From NCBI RefSeq assembly GCF_000003195.3, contig NW_018396406.1, forward strand, positions 447,392 to 511,391: 64,000 nucleotides of DNA, written 5' to 3'. The notes beneath the pieces were generated by a model. That model was not told the DNA's origin, did not search any database, and saw only the letters and a list, made by a program, of their open reading frames with translations. Positions within the stretch are counted from its first letter, which is position 1, and each line of letters begins with the position of its first letter. Of the stretch, positions 1 to 11,407 are shown one piece after another. The position numbers and the translations under genes are program-made. The DNA comes from Sorghum bicolor. Taxonomy: Eukaryota > Streptophyta > Magnoliopsida > Poales > Poaceae.

Positions 1-3000
1 AGTTCTATCAGGTGCATCCAAATTAATTTTCGAGTATATGGTACGTTCCATGCAAACCATACACAAAATATCTTGCATGAATATTAGCACTATCTCCAAA
101 CAGACCGAACCGAGCTTTCACTTGAGCCTCTTCACCAAGAAGTACCATCGGGAGCTTCCACAACGGTTTTTTGAGCCTATGGTGCATTAGGTGCAAACCG
201 TGCACCTATCTTGCACCAAAACAAACACTATCTCTAAGTGGACTGAAATGAGATTCCATATAACACACGTCATCTAGGAGTTCCATTAGGTGCGTCAAAA
301 TTGATTTCTAAGCATATGTTACATTCCATGCAAACCGTGCACCTATCTTGCATCAAGATTAGCACTATCTCAAAACAGATCAAACCAAGCTTCCACTTGA
401 GCCCCTTTACCTAGGAGTACCATTAGGTGTGTCCAAAAAGGTTCTTAGCCTATGGTGCATTAGGCGCAAACCATTCACCTATCTTGCACAGAAACTAATA
501 CTGTCTCAAAACAGACTAAAGCGAAATTTCATATGACACACATCATCTACTAGTTCCATCGGGTGCATCCAAATTGATTTCCAGAAATATTCTATGACTA
601 TGCAAACCGTGCTCCTATCTTGCATCAATATTACCACTATCTCCAAATAGATCAAACCGAGCTTCCATTTGAGCCTCTTCACCTAGGAGTACCATCAGGT
701 GCGTCCAAAATGGTTCTTAGCCTATGGTGCACTAGGTGCAAACCGTGCACCTATCTTGCACATAAACTAACATTATCTCCCAACAGACCGAAGTGAGATT
801 CCATATGACACACGTCATCTACGTGTTCCATCGGGTGCGTCTAAATTGATTTCTGAGCATATTCTATGTCCATGCAAACCGTGCTCCTATCTTGCATCAA
901 GATTAACACTATCTCCAAATAGACCAAACTGTGCTTCCACTTGAGCCTCTTCATCTAGGATTACCATCAAGTGCATCCAAAATGGTTTCTTAGACTACGG
1001 TGAATTAGGCTAAAATTGTGCACCTATCTTGCACCAAAACTAACACTATGTCCAAATGAACCGAAGTGATTCCATGTGACACACATCATCTAGGAGTTAT
1101 ATCAGGTGTGTCCAAATTTATTTCTGAGCATATGGTATGTTCCACATAAACCGTGCACCAATCTTGCATCAAGATTAGCACTGTCTCCAAATAGACCAAA
1201 TCGAGCTTCCACTTGAGCCTCTTCACCTAGGAGTACCATCGAGTGCGTCCAAAATGGTTTCTTAGACTATGGTGCATTAGATTTAAACCGTTCACCTGTA
1301 TTGGACGAAAACTAACAATATTTCCAAAAGGACCAAAGCGAGGTTCCATATGACACACATCATCTAGTAGTTCCATCAGGTGCAGCCAAATTGATTTTCG
1401 AGCAAATGGTACGTTTCGTGCAAACCGTGCACCTATCTTGCACCGAAACTAACACTATCTCTAAGTGGATTGAAATGACATACCATATGACACACGTCAT
1501 CTAGGAGTTCCATTGGGTGCGTCCAAATTGATTTTTGAGCATATGTTACCTTCCATGCAAACCTGCACCAATCTTGCATAGAGATTAGCACTATCTCAAA
1601 ACAGATCAAACCAAGCTTCCACTTGAGCCCCTTTACCTAGGCGTATCATTAGGTGTGTCCAAAATGGTTCTTAGCCTATAGTGCACTATGCGCAAACCGT
1701 GCACCTATCTTGCACAGAAACTAACATTGTCTCCAAATAGACCGAAGCAAGATTCCATGTGACACACGTCATCCACAAGTTCCATCAGGTGCGTCTAAAT
1801 TGATTTCCGAGCATATTCTATGTCCATGCAACCATGCTCCTATCTTACATCAAGGTTAGCACTATCTCCAAATAGACCAAACTGTGCTTCCACTTGAGCC
1901 TCTTCACCTAGGATTACCATCAAGTGTATCCAAAATGGTTTCTTAGATTATGGTGAATTAGGCGCAAAATGTGCAACTATCTTGCACCAAAACTAACAGT
2001 ATGTCCAAATGAACCGAAGTGATTCCGTATGACACACATCAGCTGGGAGTTCTATCGGGTGTGTGCAAATTGATTTCTGAGCATATTGTATGTTCCACGC
2101 AAACCGTGTACTAGTCTTGCATCAAGATTGGCACTATCTCCAAATAGACCAAACCGAGCTTCCATTTGAGCCTCTTCACCTAGGAGTACCATCGAGTGCG
2201 TCCAAAATGGTTTCTTAGACTATGGTGCATTAGGTGCAAACCGTGCACCTATCTTGCACCGAAACTAACACTATCTCCAAAGTGACCAAACCGAGATTCC
2301 ATATGACACACATCATCTAGGAGTTCCATTGGGTGTGTCCAAATTGATTTCTGAGCATATGTTACATTCCTTGCAAACCTGCACCTTTCTTACATCAAGA
2401 TTAACACTACCTCTAAACAAATCAAACCAAGCTTCCACTTGAGCCCCTTTACCTAGGCGTATCATTAGATGTGTCCAAAATGGTTCTTAGCCTATGGTGC
2501 ACTAGGCGTAAACCATGCACCTATCTTGCACAAAAACTAACATTGTCTCCCAACAGACCGAAGCGAGATTCCATATGACACACGTCATCTACAAGTTCCA
2601 TTGGGTTCGTCTAAATATTCTATGTCCATGCAAACTGTGCTCCTATCTTGCATCAAGATTAGCACTATCTCCAAATAGACCAAACTGTGCTTCCACTTGA
2701 GCCTCTTAACCTAGGATTACCATTAGGTGCATCCAAAATGGTTTCTTAGACTATGGTGAATTAGGCGCAAACCTGGACCTATATTGCACCAAAACTAACA
2801 CTATGTCCAAATGAACCAAAGTGATTCCATATGACACACATCATTTGGGAGTTCTATGAGGTGTGTCCAAATTGATTTATGAGCATATGGTATGTTCCAC
2901 GCAAACTGTGTACCGATCTTGCATCAAGATTAGCACTATCTCCAAATAGACCAAACCGAGCTTCCACTTGAGCCTCTTCACCTAGGAGTACTATCGAGTG

Positions 3001-6000
3001 CGTCCAAAATGGTTTCTTAGACTATGGTGCATTAGGTGCAAACCGTGCACCTATCTTGCACCAAAACTAACACTATCTCCAAAGGGACCAAAGCGAGATT
3101 CCATATGACACACATCATCTAGGAGTTCTATCGGGTGCATCCAAATTGACTTTCAAGCATATGGTACGTTTCATGCAAACCGTGCACCTATCTTACATGA
3201 ATATTAGCATTATCTCCAAACAGACCAGACAGAGCTTTCACTTGAACCTCTTCACCCAGGAGTACCATTGGGTGCTTTCACATCGGTTTCTAAGCCTATA
3301 GTGCATTAGGTGCAAACCGTGCACCTATCTTGCACCGAAACTAACACTATCTCTAAGTGGATTGAAATGAGATTCCATAAGACACACATCATCTAGGAGC
3401 TCCATTAGGTGCGTCCAAATTGATTTATGAGCATATGTTATGTTCTATGCAAACCGTGCACCTATCTTGCAACAAGATTAGCATTATCTCAAAACAGATC
3501 AAACCAAGCTTCTACTTGAGCCCCTTTACCTAGGAGTACCATTAGGTGTGTCCAAAAAGGTTCTTAGCCTATGGTGCATTAGGTGCAAACCATGCACCTA
3601 TCTTGCATAGAAACTAACATGATCTCCAAACAGACCGAAGCAAAATTCCATATGACACACGTCATCTACGAGTTCCATCGGGTGCGTCCAAATTGATTTC
3701 CGAGCATATTCTATGTCCATGCAAACCGTGCTCCTATCCTGCATTGAGAGTAGCACTATCTCCAAATAGACCAAACCAAGCTTCCACTTGAGCCTCTTCA
3801 CCTAGGAGTACCATCAGGTGCGTCCAAAATATTTTCTTAGACTATGGTGAATTAGGCGCAAACTTTGCACCTATCTTGCACCGAAACTAACACTATGTCC
3901 AAATGAACCAAAGTTAGATTCCATGCAACACACATCATCTGGGAGTTCTATTAGGTGTGTCAAATTTGATTTCTGAGCATATGGTATGTTCCACGCAAAC
4001 CGTGCACCTATCGTGCATCAAGATTAGCACTATCTCCAAACAGACCAAACTGAGCTTCCATTTGAGCCTCTTCATCTAGGAGTATCATTTGGTGCTTCCA
4101 CAATAGTTTATGAGCCTATGGTGCATTAGGCGCAAACCGTGCACCTATCTTGCACTGAAACTCACATTGTCTCCAAATGGACCGAAGCGAGATTACATAT
4201 GATACATGTCATCTAGGAGTTCAGTCGGGTGCGTCCAAATTGATTTTCGAGCATATGGTATGTTCCATGCAAACCATGCAACTATCTTTTATCAAGATTA
4301 GCACTATCTCCAAACAGACCGGACCGAGCATTTTCACTTGAGCCTCTTCACCTAGGAGTACCATCGGGTGCTTCCACAACGGTTTCTGAGCCTATGGTGT
4401 ATTAGGCGCAAACCGTGCACCTATCTTGCATAAAACTAACACTATCTCTAAGTGGATTGATATGACATTCCATATGACACACGTCATCTAGGAGTTCCAT
4501 CGGGTGCATCCAAATTGATTTTTGAGCATATGTTACGTTCCATGCAAATCTGCACCAATCTTGCATCAATATTAGCACAATCTCAAAATTGATCAAACCA
4601 AGCTTTCACTTGAGCCCCTTTACCTAGGAGTGACATTAGGTGTGTTCAAAATGGTTCTTAGCCTATGGTGCATTAGGCGCAAAACGTGCAGCTATCTTCA
4701 CAGAAACTAACACTGTCTCCAAATAGACCAAAGCGAGAATCCATATGACACAAATTATCTAGGAGTTCTATTGGGTGCATCAAAATTGATTTCCAAGCAT
4801 ATGGTATGTTCCATGCGAACCGTGCACCTATCTCGCATCAAGATTAGCACTATCTCCAAACCGAGCTTCCACTTGAGCCCTTTTACCTAGGAGCACCATC
4901 GTGTGCGTCCTAAATGGTTTCTTAGCCTCTAGTGCATTAGGCGCAAACTATGCACCTATCTTGCACCAAAACTAACACTATCTCCAAACAGACCGAAGTG
5001 AGATTCCATATGACATACGTCATCTAAGTGTTCTATTAGGTGCGTCTAAATTAATTTATGAGCATATGGTATCTTCCATGCAAACCATGCACCTATCTTG
5101 CATCAAGATTAGCACTAACTCCAAACAGACCGAACCGAGCTTCCACTTGAGCCTCTTCACCAAGGATTATCATTGGGTGCTTCCACAATGGTTTTTGAGC
5201 CTATGGTGCATCAGGCTCAAAACCGTGCACCTATCTTGCATCGAAACTAACACTGTCTACAAATGTATTAGAGCAAGATTCCATATGACACACATCATCT
5301 AGGAGTTCTATTGGGTGCATCCAAATTGATTTTTGAGCAGAAGGTATGTTCCATGTAAACCGTGCATCTAACTTGCTTCAAGATTAGCACTATCTTCAAA
5401 CAGACCAAACCGAGCTTTCACTTGAGCCTCTTCACCTAGGAGTACCATTGGGTGCTTGGACAATGGTTTCTGATCCAATGGTGCATTAGTTGCAAACCGT
5501 GCACCTATCTTGCAATGAAACTCACACTATCTCCAAACAGACCAAAGCAAGATTCCCTATTACACACGCCATTTAGAAGAACCATTGGGTGCGTCCAAAT
5601 TGACTTCCGAGCATATGGTACGTTCCATGCAAACCGTGCACCTACATTGCATCAAGATTAGCAATATCTCCTAACCGAGCGTCCTCTTGAGCCCCTTTAC
5701 CTTGGAGTACCATCGCGTGCGTCCAAAATGTACCTATCTTGCACCAAAACTAGCACTATATCCAAAGAGATCGAAGTGAGATACTATATGACACACATCA
5801 TCTAGGAGTTCCATTAGGTGCTTCCAAATAGATTTGTAAGCATATGGTATATTTCATGCAATTCATGCTATCTTGCATCAAGATTAGCACTATCTCCAAA
5901 CAAACCAAACTGAGCTTCCACTTGAGACCCTTTACCTAGGACTATCATTGGGTGCATCCAAAATGAATTCTTAGCCTATGATGCATTAGGCGCAAACCAT

Positions 6001-6956
6001 GTACCTATCTTGCACAAAAACTATTTGTCTCCAAATGGACTGAAGGGAGATCTGTATGACACATGTCATCTAATAGTTCTATTGGGTGTGTCCAAATGGA
6101 TTTCTGAGCATATGGTACGTTCCATGCAAACCGTGCACCTATCTTGCATCATGATTAGCACTATCTCCAAACAGATCGAACCAAGCTTCCATTTGAGCCT
6201 CCTCACCTAGGAGTATCATCGGGTGCATCCACAATGGTTCTGAGCCTAAGGCTCATTATGCGCAAACCGTGCACCAATCTTGCACCTAAACTAACACTGT
6301 ATCAAAACAGACCGATGCAAGATTCCATATGACACACAACATCTAGGAGTTCTATTGGGTGCATCAAAATTGATTTTCGAGAATATGGTACATTCCATGC
6401 AAACCATACACCTATCTTGCATCAAGATTAGCATTATCTCCAAACAGACCGAATGGAGCTTTCATTTGAGCCTCTTCACCTAGGAGTACCATTGGGAACT
6501 TCCACAATGGTTTCTAAGCCTATGGTGCACTGGGCGCAAATCATGCACCTATCTTGCACCAAAACAAATACTATCTCCAACTAGACCGAAGCGAGATTCC
6601 ATATGACACACTTCATCTAGTAGTTCCATCAAGTGCTTATAGCAGTTCCATCTGGTGTGTTCCATGCAAACCGTGCACCTGTCTTGCATCAAGATTAGAA
6701 CTATCTCCAAACAGACCGAACCAAGCTTCCACTTGAGCCTTTTCACCAAGGAGTACCATCGGGTGCGTCCAAAATGATTTCTTAGATTATGGTGCATTAC
6801 TTGCAAGTTGTGCACCTATCTTACATCAAAACTAACACTATCTCCAAATGGCCGAAGCAAGATTCCATATGACACAAATCATCTAGGAGTTCGATCGAGT
6901 GTCCAAATTGATTTCTGAGCATATGATATGTTCCACGCAAACCATGCACCTATCTT
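1..6956 (+). repeat. Satellite block 1: ~137-bp centromeric-type tandem repeat (CEN38-like), A/B dimers
   Basis: The conserved block CAAACCGTGCACCTATCTTG recurs every 137-138 bp (near 53, 190, 328, 466, 604 and onward), always in the same orientation. Two monomer types alternate. A carries 'catcaagattagcac' followed by 'cacttgagcc'; B carries 'caccaaaactaacac' followed by 'attccatatgacac'. The A+B dimer is ~275 bp. Monomer length, dimer organisation and recalled sequence agree with the sorghum CEN38/pSau3A10 centromeric satellite; that name is from memory and not from a search. Monomers here are visibly divergent, with many substitutions and small deletions, so this is an older part of the array. 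No gene is seen; short open frames are by-products of the repeat. Confidence 0.9.
1001..3857 (+). repeat. HOR-like units of ~953, ~803 and ~1091 bp inside satellite block 1
   Basis: Variant monomers recur together. 'tgaattagg' (in place of 'tgcattagg') occurs at 1001, 1954, 2757 and 3848. A shortened B monomer reading 'aagtgattcc' lies ~60 bp downstream of the first three. 'atcgagtgcgtcc' lies near 1239, 2192 and 2994. The intervals (953, 803, 1091) correspond to about 7, 6 and 8 monomers with small indels. The ~803-bp unit has lost part of a B monomer near 2613, where 'gtctaaat' joins directly to 'attctatg'. This is an old, decayed higher-order repeat. Confidence 0.6.
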
Positions 6957-6992
6957 TGTAGAGTTGTCATCAATTACCAAAAAGGGGGAGGT
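6957..6992 (+). mobile_element. Remnant of element-internal 3' end, including a PPT, upstream of the left LTR
   Basis: Positions 6951-6992 match 14623-14664, the sequence just upstream of the right LTR, including the polypurine tract at 6979-6991. An intact element would start at the LTR, so this scrap comes from another, now deleted, tandem copy. The first six bases, TATCTT (6951-6956), also fit the satellite, so the exact breakpoint is ambiguous within them. Confidence 0.8.
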
Positions 6993-7849
6993 TGAAAGGT
7001 CCTTGTTTGGTTTTGGTAATTGAGTGACAACTTAGGTGAACTAATAGTGTTTATGTGAGATACATAGGAGATTAGTCCACAGGTGATGATATGATGATGG
7101 AGGAGCTCATTGCATATGAGACTTGACATGGAGTCATGTGACCAAGGTGGAGAAGATCAAGATGAGGCTTGGCTCGATGGACCCGTTGCAAGAGTGATGG
7201 GCAAGTCGGAGGCATTGAAGCGAGGGACCACGTGTGACAGTGAAGCTTGAGCAAGACTTGGCGCCGATGGACTGACGCAACGGTGAAGAGCAAGCGAGGT
7301 CAAGATCGATGAACCAATACGGTCAGGTGATGATATGAAGTGGATCATATCATTTGGTGATTGGTTGGTGCATGTGTTGCATCAACATTGGAGGAGATGG
7401 AATGGAAAGCGCAAGGCCAAGGTATAACCTAGGGCTTTTCCATTTCACCGGTCATAGGTGTGTAGAGAAGTTTATGACCGGATTTAGGATAGATGGCCGT
7501 ACTATCAAGAGGGGCAAACTTGTTTGCATATCGGTCATCTAGTGCCACTTGAGCGATCTAACTTTGCATACGTGTTAGGATCGAGTGGCGTGGCAAGTTG
7601 AGAGGCTAACTCCTTTGGGAAAATGTTTGTGAAAATGCTAACACACTTGCACATGGTGGTGTACACTTGGTGGTGTTGGCACATTTACAAAGGAGGTGGT
7701 GTTCCTAGGGTTGAGAGGGGTTTGGGTTCCTCTCTCCCTCCTGCCGAGCTTGCGAGGCGAGATTCGGCGCTTTTGAGAAAATTAAGTGCATATTTTATAT
7801 TGCGCCGGTGGGAATTTTGGAGAAGTCGCGGGAGTGACGCACTGCGTGG

Positions 7850-8330
7850 AGGCACCGGACGCTGGCCTTTAGCGTCCGGTGTATTGTCGGGTCTGTCCAG
7901 AGTGCACCGGACGCACCGTAGTGAGTCCGGTGCTCAGCGTCCGGTGTGCGGACGGTTTGTTGACCCTCTCTGCGCATGAGTCCGGTGAGCACCGGACGCT
8001 CAGGGTGCGTCCGGTGGCTCGCGTCCAGTGACCCTGCGTGTTTTCAGAACTCTCTGAGTTTAGGACCGGTGTGCACCAGACGCATCCAGTGGCAACTTGC
8101 TCAGCGTCCGGTGGCTCGCGTCCGGTGACCCTGCGAGTTTGCGGAGCTCTCTGTGCACGAGTCCGGTGTGCACCGGACGGGTCTGGTGTGACGCAGCAGA
8201 GCGTCCGGTGGTGCTGTGCAGGCGCGCGTGCGCAGTAGCCGTTGGCAGCAATGGTCCAGTTCAAACGGCTAGTGACACGTGGCTGACGCCTGAGCACCGG
8301 ACGCTAGGAGTTGAGCGTCCGGTGCCCTCG
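7850..8330. repeat. Cluster of GCGTCCGGTG / CACCGGACGC decamers in both orientations (left LTR)
   Basis: About 15-20 exact or near copies of GCGTCCGGTG or its reverse complement lie within ~480 bp. Some abut as inverted pairs, for example 'tccggtgagcaccgga' at 7982-7997, so hairpins are possible. The stretch is far richer in G+C and CpG than the surrounding element. Its function is unknown; by position, just upstream of the TATA box, it could be an enhancer-like array. Confidence 0.8.
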
Positions 8331-8375
8331 TGTTTTGCCTAGTGAAGGAGCAACGGCTAGTTTAGCCCTTGGGGC

Positions 8376-8383
8376 TATAAATA
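8376..8383 (+). promoter_or_regulatory. TATA box (TATAAATA) of the left LTR
   Basis: TATAAATA follows the GC-rich decamer cluster and lies ~1.1 kb upstream of the LTR end. The identical motif occurs at the same place in the right LTR. It is the most likely core promoter for the genomic transcript; the transcription start is not determined. Confidence 0.7.
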
Positions 8384-9478
8384 GAAGTGGTGGCCGGCCT
8401 TGGCTGGCAGAGAGCACCCTTGGGACTTAGTGTCCATGCTTGGGGAGTGCTAGGAAAGCCTCTAACTCACTTGTGCTTGCAAGAGTGGGAATCAATAGCG
8501 AGTGAGTGATTCTAGTGCGTTGCATTGAGAGATTGCATCGAGTGGCACTAGGTGTTCGTGTTGCAAGCCGGTGGTGCTTGTTACTCTTGGAGGTTGCCAC
8601 CTCCTAGATGGCTTGGTGGCTTGTGACTCTGTCGAAGCACGCAAGGAGATTGTGCGGTGCTCCGGAGAAGAGATTATGAGGGGTACGGTGCTCACCCCGC
8701 GGGGATCGCGAAGAGCAACTCTAGTTGAGCGAGACGTGAAGAGCGACAAGTGGTCCGGCTGGGTCAAGTGCTAGAGCTTGTGGTAAGCACTCCATGTGGG
8801 AGAGTGTGACTTGCGGGTCACCACTAGCAAGAGGATCGACGGCAACCTTTGAGCTTGTGTCAACGGGGACGTAGCTTGGTGGCAACCAAGTGAACCTTGG
8901 AAGAAAATCTTCGTGTCAACTTTGTTCTTCCCGTTGGTTTGCAAGTCCCTAACACAAGCTTGTTCTTACTTTCATATACTTGTGCTTGTGTAGTTGCTCT
9001 TGTAATTAGTTAGCTTGTGTAGCTTGCTAGTTACCTTCTTGCTTGTGTAGCTAGAAGTAGTTCCCTTGCGTGACTAATTTGGTTTGTATAACATTGTTAG
9101 TCACATTGCTTAGTTTGTGTAGCTAAGTACTTTTGCGCTCTCTAATTTGGCATTGGTTACCTTGTTGTTGAGCTTTGCTAGTGAGCTTAGGAGCTTTGTG
9201 CTTTTGCTTACTAGTTGTGTAGAAGCTCCCCGGTTTGCAAAGTACTAGTGGCATAGGTTTGTGTGACCTTGCTCCTAGAATTGGTTAGGCGAGCTCTTGC
9301 TAAGGTTGCACCTTGTTTGCTTGTTTAGGATCTTTTACAAGGTGATAGAGAACTTAGAGGGATGTAGTCTTGGCTAGACCGATAGTTTTAATTTCGCATT
9401 TGTTTCGGTTTGCCGGCGTAATAATTTTTAGAAAGGACTATTCACCCCCCCTCTAGTCCGCCATCTCGACCCTTCAAG

Positions 9479-9490
9479 TGGTATCAAAGC
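9479..9490 (+). promoter_or_regulatory. Primer-binding site, initiator tRNA-Met-like (TGGTATCAAAGC)
   Basis: Lies 2 nt after the left LTR end. It differs from the usual plant copia site TGGTATCAGAGC at one position (A for G). It would prime minus-strand DNA synthesis and fixes the element as running on the + strand. Confidence 0.88.
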
Positions 9491-9528
9491 TAGGTCTCTC
9501 ATTTGTGGTCTTCACCGACCCGAGAGGA

Positions 9529-9601
9529 TGGCGGCTTATGGGCTAGATGTTAGTGTCCACACATTTTTGATGGCACACACTTTGCACAGTGGAGAAATTG
9601 G
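9529..9601 (+). pseudogene. Frameshifted 5' end of the copia gag gene
   Basis: An ATG at 9529, 53 bp after the primer-binding site region, opens a short frame that ends at the TGA at 9604-9606. The gag-like reading in 9566-9601 belongs to the frame of the main gag gene. That frame meets a stop (TAG) at 9551-9553 when followed upstream. One small indel between about 9555 and 9566 would explain both. This element copy therefore probably cannot make full-length Gag from its natural start, although the internal ATG at 9602 remains open. Confidence 0.6.
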
Positions 9602-11407
9602 ATGACATGCAATTTTAAGTATATTTCTCCTCAAATGTGGTGGATGGTAGATGTAGGCTTTTCTCAAGTGTTGGATGAAGAGAATCTAACTCAAGCACAA
9701 GAGAAATGTCTACATCTCGACTACCAAGCTACTAACATCTTCTATTCATCCATGAAAGATAACATATTTGGTGAGATCATGGATATAAAGTCCTCTTATG
9801 AGATTTGGAGTTATCTCAATGAGAAATATGGGGCGATCACCAAAGAAGATGATGTGCCAAAGGTCGATGCACGTGAGGATGTTGAGCATGACCACAACAT
9901 GGTGGTTGTGGAGGATTGCTCCACCTCATGGTCAAGTGAGGATGAAGATGATGGCTATGAGAGTGATGCTTCTACAAGCTCATCCACTTCATCACATTCC
10001 TCCATGTCTCACGGTGATGGCAAGGTATCTATTGGAGATGTGATTGTTGATTGTGATGATCCAAATTTTGAGCTTGTATGTAGACTCACCAAAGCTTTAA
10101 GAAATGAGATGGCTAAAACAAGTAAATTGAAAAATGAAAACTCATTTCTAAAGACCACATGTGAACAACAAAAGCATCTACTTTATGTTACTACTTGTTC
10201 ACATGAGGAGCTAAAATTGGTTCATGAGGAACTTTGTGTTACTCATGATAACTTGGTAAAAGATCATGCATTTCTCACTAAGAAGATTTCTAATGAAGAA
10301 ATTAAAACTAGTGAGAGCTCATCACTTGGGTTAAATGATCAATCACATATTATTACTAACCCGTGTGATGTAGGCAAGAAGCATGTATCCACCTCTTGCC
10401 ATGATTTACTATCTATGCCATGTTCTTCAGATATAGATGCTTGTTCTACTTCTATGTCTTGTGAGACTAAACTTTTGAAGGAGAACAATAAGCTCAATGA
10501 ACAAGTGAAGAACTTGAGCAACAAGCTAGAGAGGTGCTATAATTCAAAAGTCACCTTTGAGCATATATTGAAGACTCAAAGAATCTATGGTGACAAGTGT
10601 GGCCTTGGCTTCAAAGAAAAGATGACAAAGGGCAAAAGAAAGCAAGAAAAGGGAAAGCTTTCTCATTTCATGTGCTATCAGTGCCATGAAGTGGGACATC
10701 TTGCCAATGGTTGCCCAAACAAAGAGAAGCTCAAGAAGATAAAAGAAGAAGAGAGGATAAAGCATGTCAAGTGCTTCAAGTGTCACACTTGGGGTCATCT
10801 CACCTCAATGTGCCCAACCAAGCAATTGGTGAAGCAACAAGTAAAGCCTCAACCTAAGCCACAAGTTGAGCAAGAAAAGAAGCCCAAAGCTCAAGTCAAG
10901 TTCAACCATCACGGTGACTTGATGAAGAAGAAGAATAAAACAAGAAGGGGTGGAAGAGCAAGGCATCCAATGCAAATCCAAGATGCCAAGATGATGAGCA
11001 AGAATCAAGACAAGAAGAAAGCTTATGCTCACATCATATGTTTTGAGTGCAAGAATGAGGGACACTTTGCCTCGAGGTGTCCTACCAAGCTTGAGAAGAA
11101 GGCTCAAGCAACCCTCAAGAAGCAAGGCAATGAGAAGCAACACATGAGCAAGGAACAAAAGGCTCAATCAAAGAGAAGTTGCTACTTATGCCGGGAAAGG
11201 GGACACATGGCTCATTCATGTCCCCTAGGTAATAGTTCTAAGCCTATTGCAATTGATAACCAGAATATGCTTAGAAAGGATGATGATGGTACCTCTATGG
11301 TTGCTATTGCAAAACATCCCGCTATTCATACTAAGGCATCGCCTAAGTATGTTGCTCCTAACTTGAGAGGAACCAAACTAGTTTGGGTACCATCAAAAGG
11401 TGGATGA
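9602..11407 (+). CDS. Copia-like gag protein with four CCHC zinc knuckles (5' end frameshifted)
   Basis: A 601-codon open frame encodes the nucleocapsid/capsid-type Gag that would form the virus-like particle and package element RNA. The N-terminus (about residues 1-80) resembles the copia gag-polypeptide (UBN2-like) fold and then stops short. An acidic Ser/Asp-rich linker follows (about 106-135), then coiled-coil-like stretches (about 161-240 and 287-312). Four CX2CX4HX4C knuckles start near residues 358, 391, 480 and 527, separated by Lys/Gln-rich linkers. The ATG at 9602 is probably not the original start: in the same frame upstream, 9566-9601 reads FDGTHFAQWRNW, typical of copia gag. A better start (9529) lies in another frame, so a frameshift near 9555-9566 separates them. 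No protease or pol follows. Confidence 0.85.
   Translation: MTCNFKYISPQMWWMVDVGFSQVLDEENLTQAQEKCLHLDYQATNIFYSSMKDNIFGEIMDIKSSYEIWSYLNEKYGAITKEDDVPKVDAREDVEHDHNMVVVEDCSTSWSSEDEDDGYESDASTSSSTSSHSSMSHGDGKVSIGDVIVDCDDPNFELVCRLTKALRNEMAKTSKLKNENSFLKTTCEQQKHLLYVTTCSHEELKLVHEELCVTHDNLVKDHAFLTKKISNEEIKTSESSSLGLNDQSHIITNPCDVGKKHVSTSCHDLLSMPCSSDIDACSTSMSCETKLLKENNKLNEQVKNLSNKLERCYNSKVTFEHILKTQRIYGDKCGLGFKEKMTKGKRKQEKGKLSHFMCYQCHEVGHLANGCPNKEKLKKIKEEERIKHVKCFKCHTWGHLTSMCPTKQLVKQQVKPQPKPQVEQEKKPKAQVKFNHHGDLMKKKNKTRRGGRARHPMQIQDAKMMSKNQDKKKAYAHIICFECKNEGHFASRCPTKLEKKAQATLKKQGNEKQHMSKEQKAQSKRSCYLCRERGHMAHSCPLGNSSKPIAIDNQNMLRKDDDGTSMVAIAKHPAIHTKASPKYVAPNLRGTKLVWVPSKGG

Larger units (their letters stand above)
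6993..9476 (+). repeat. Left LTR of the copia-like element (2484 bp)
   Basis: Starts TGAAAGGTCC and ends CGACCCTTCA, immediately followed by the primer-binding site. It is colinear with 14665-17152 at an offset of 7672, with scattered substitutions (roughly 3-4% by eye) and a few indels. It contains a GC-rich decamer cluster (7850-8330), a TATA box near 8376, and a T/G-rich 3' part (8930-9400) with repeated 'cttgtgtag' motifs. Open frames within it (for example 7623-7979, and 7869-8297 on the minus strand) lie in the decamer cluster and are not considered genes. Confidence 0.92.

Noticed and set aside
1..6956. Many 60-150-codon open frames on both strands in the satellite (for example 6549-6815 on the minus strand)
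   Set aside because: They recur with the monomer period, start and stop at repeat variants, and give the same peptide phrases again and again. They are translations of satellite DNA.
7869..8297. 142-codon minus-strand and 118-codon plus-strand (7623-7979) open frames in the LTR
   Set aside because: They lie in the CpG-rich decamer cluster, overlap each other in opposite directions, and give low-complexity Arg/Thr/Pro-rich peptides; GC richness alone explains them.
10805..11167. 120-codon minus-strand open frame under gag
   Set aside because: Leu-rich shadow of the Lys/Gln-rich gag linker.
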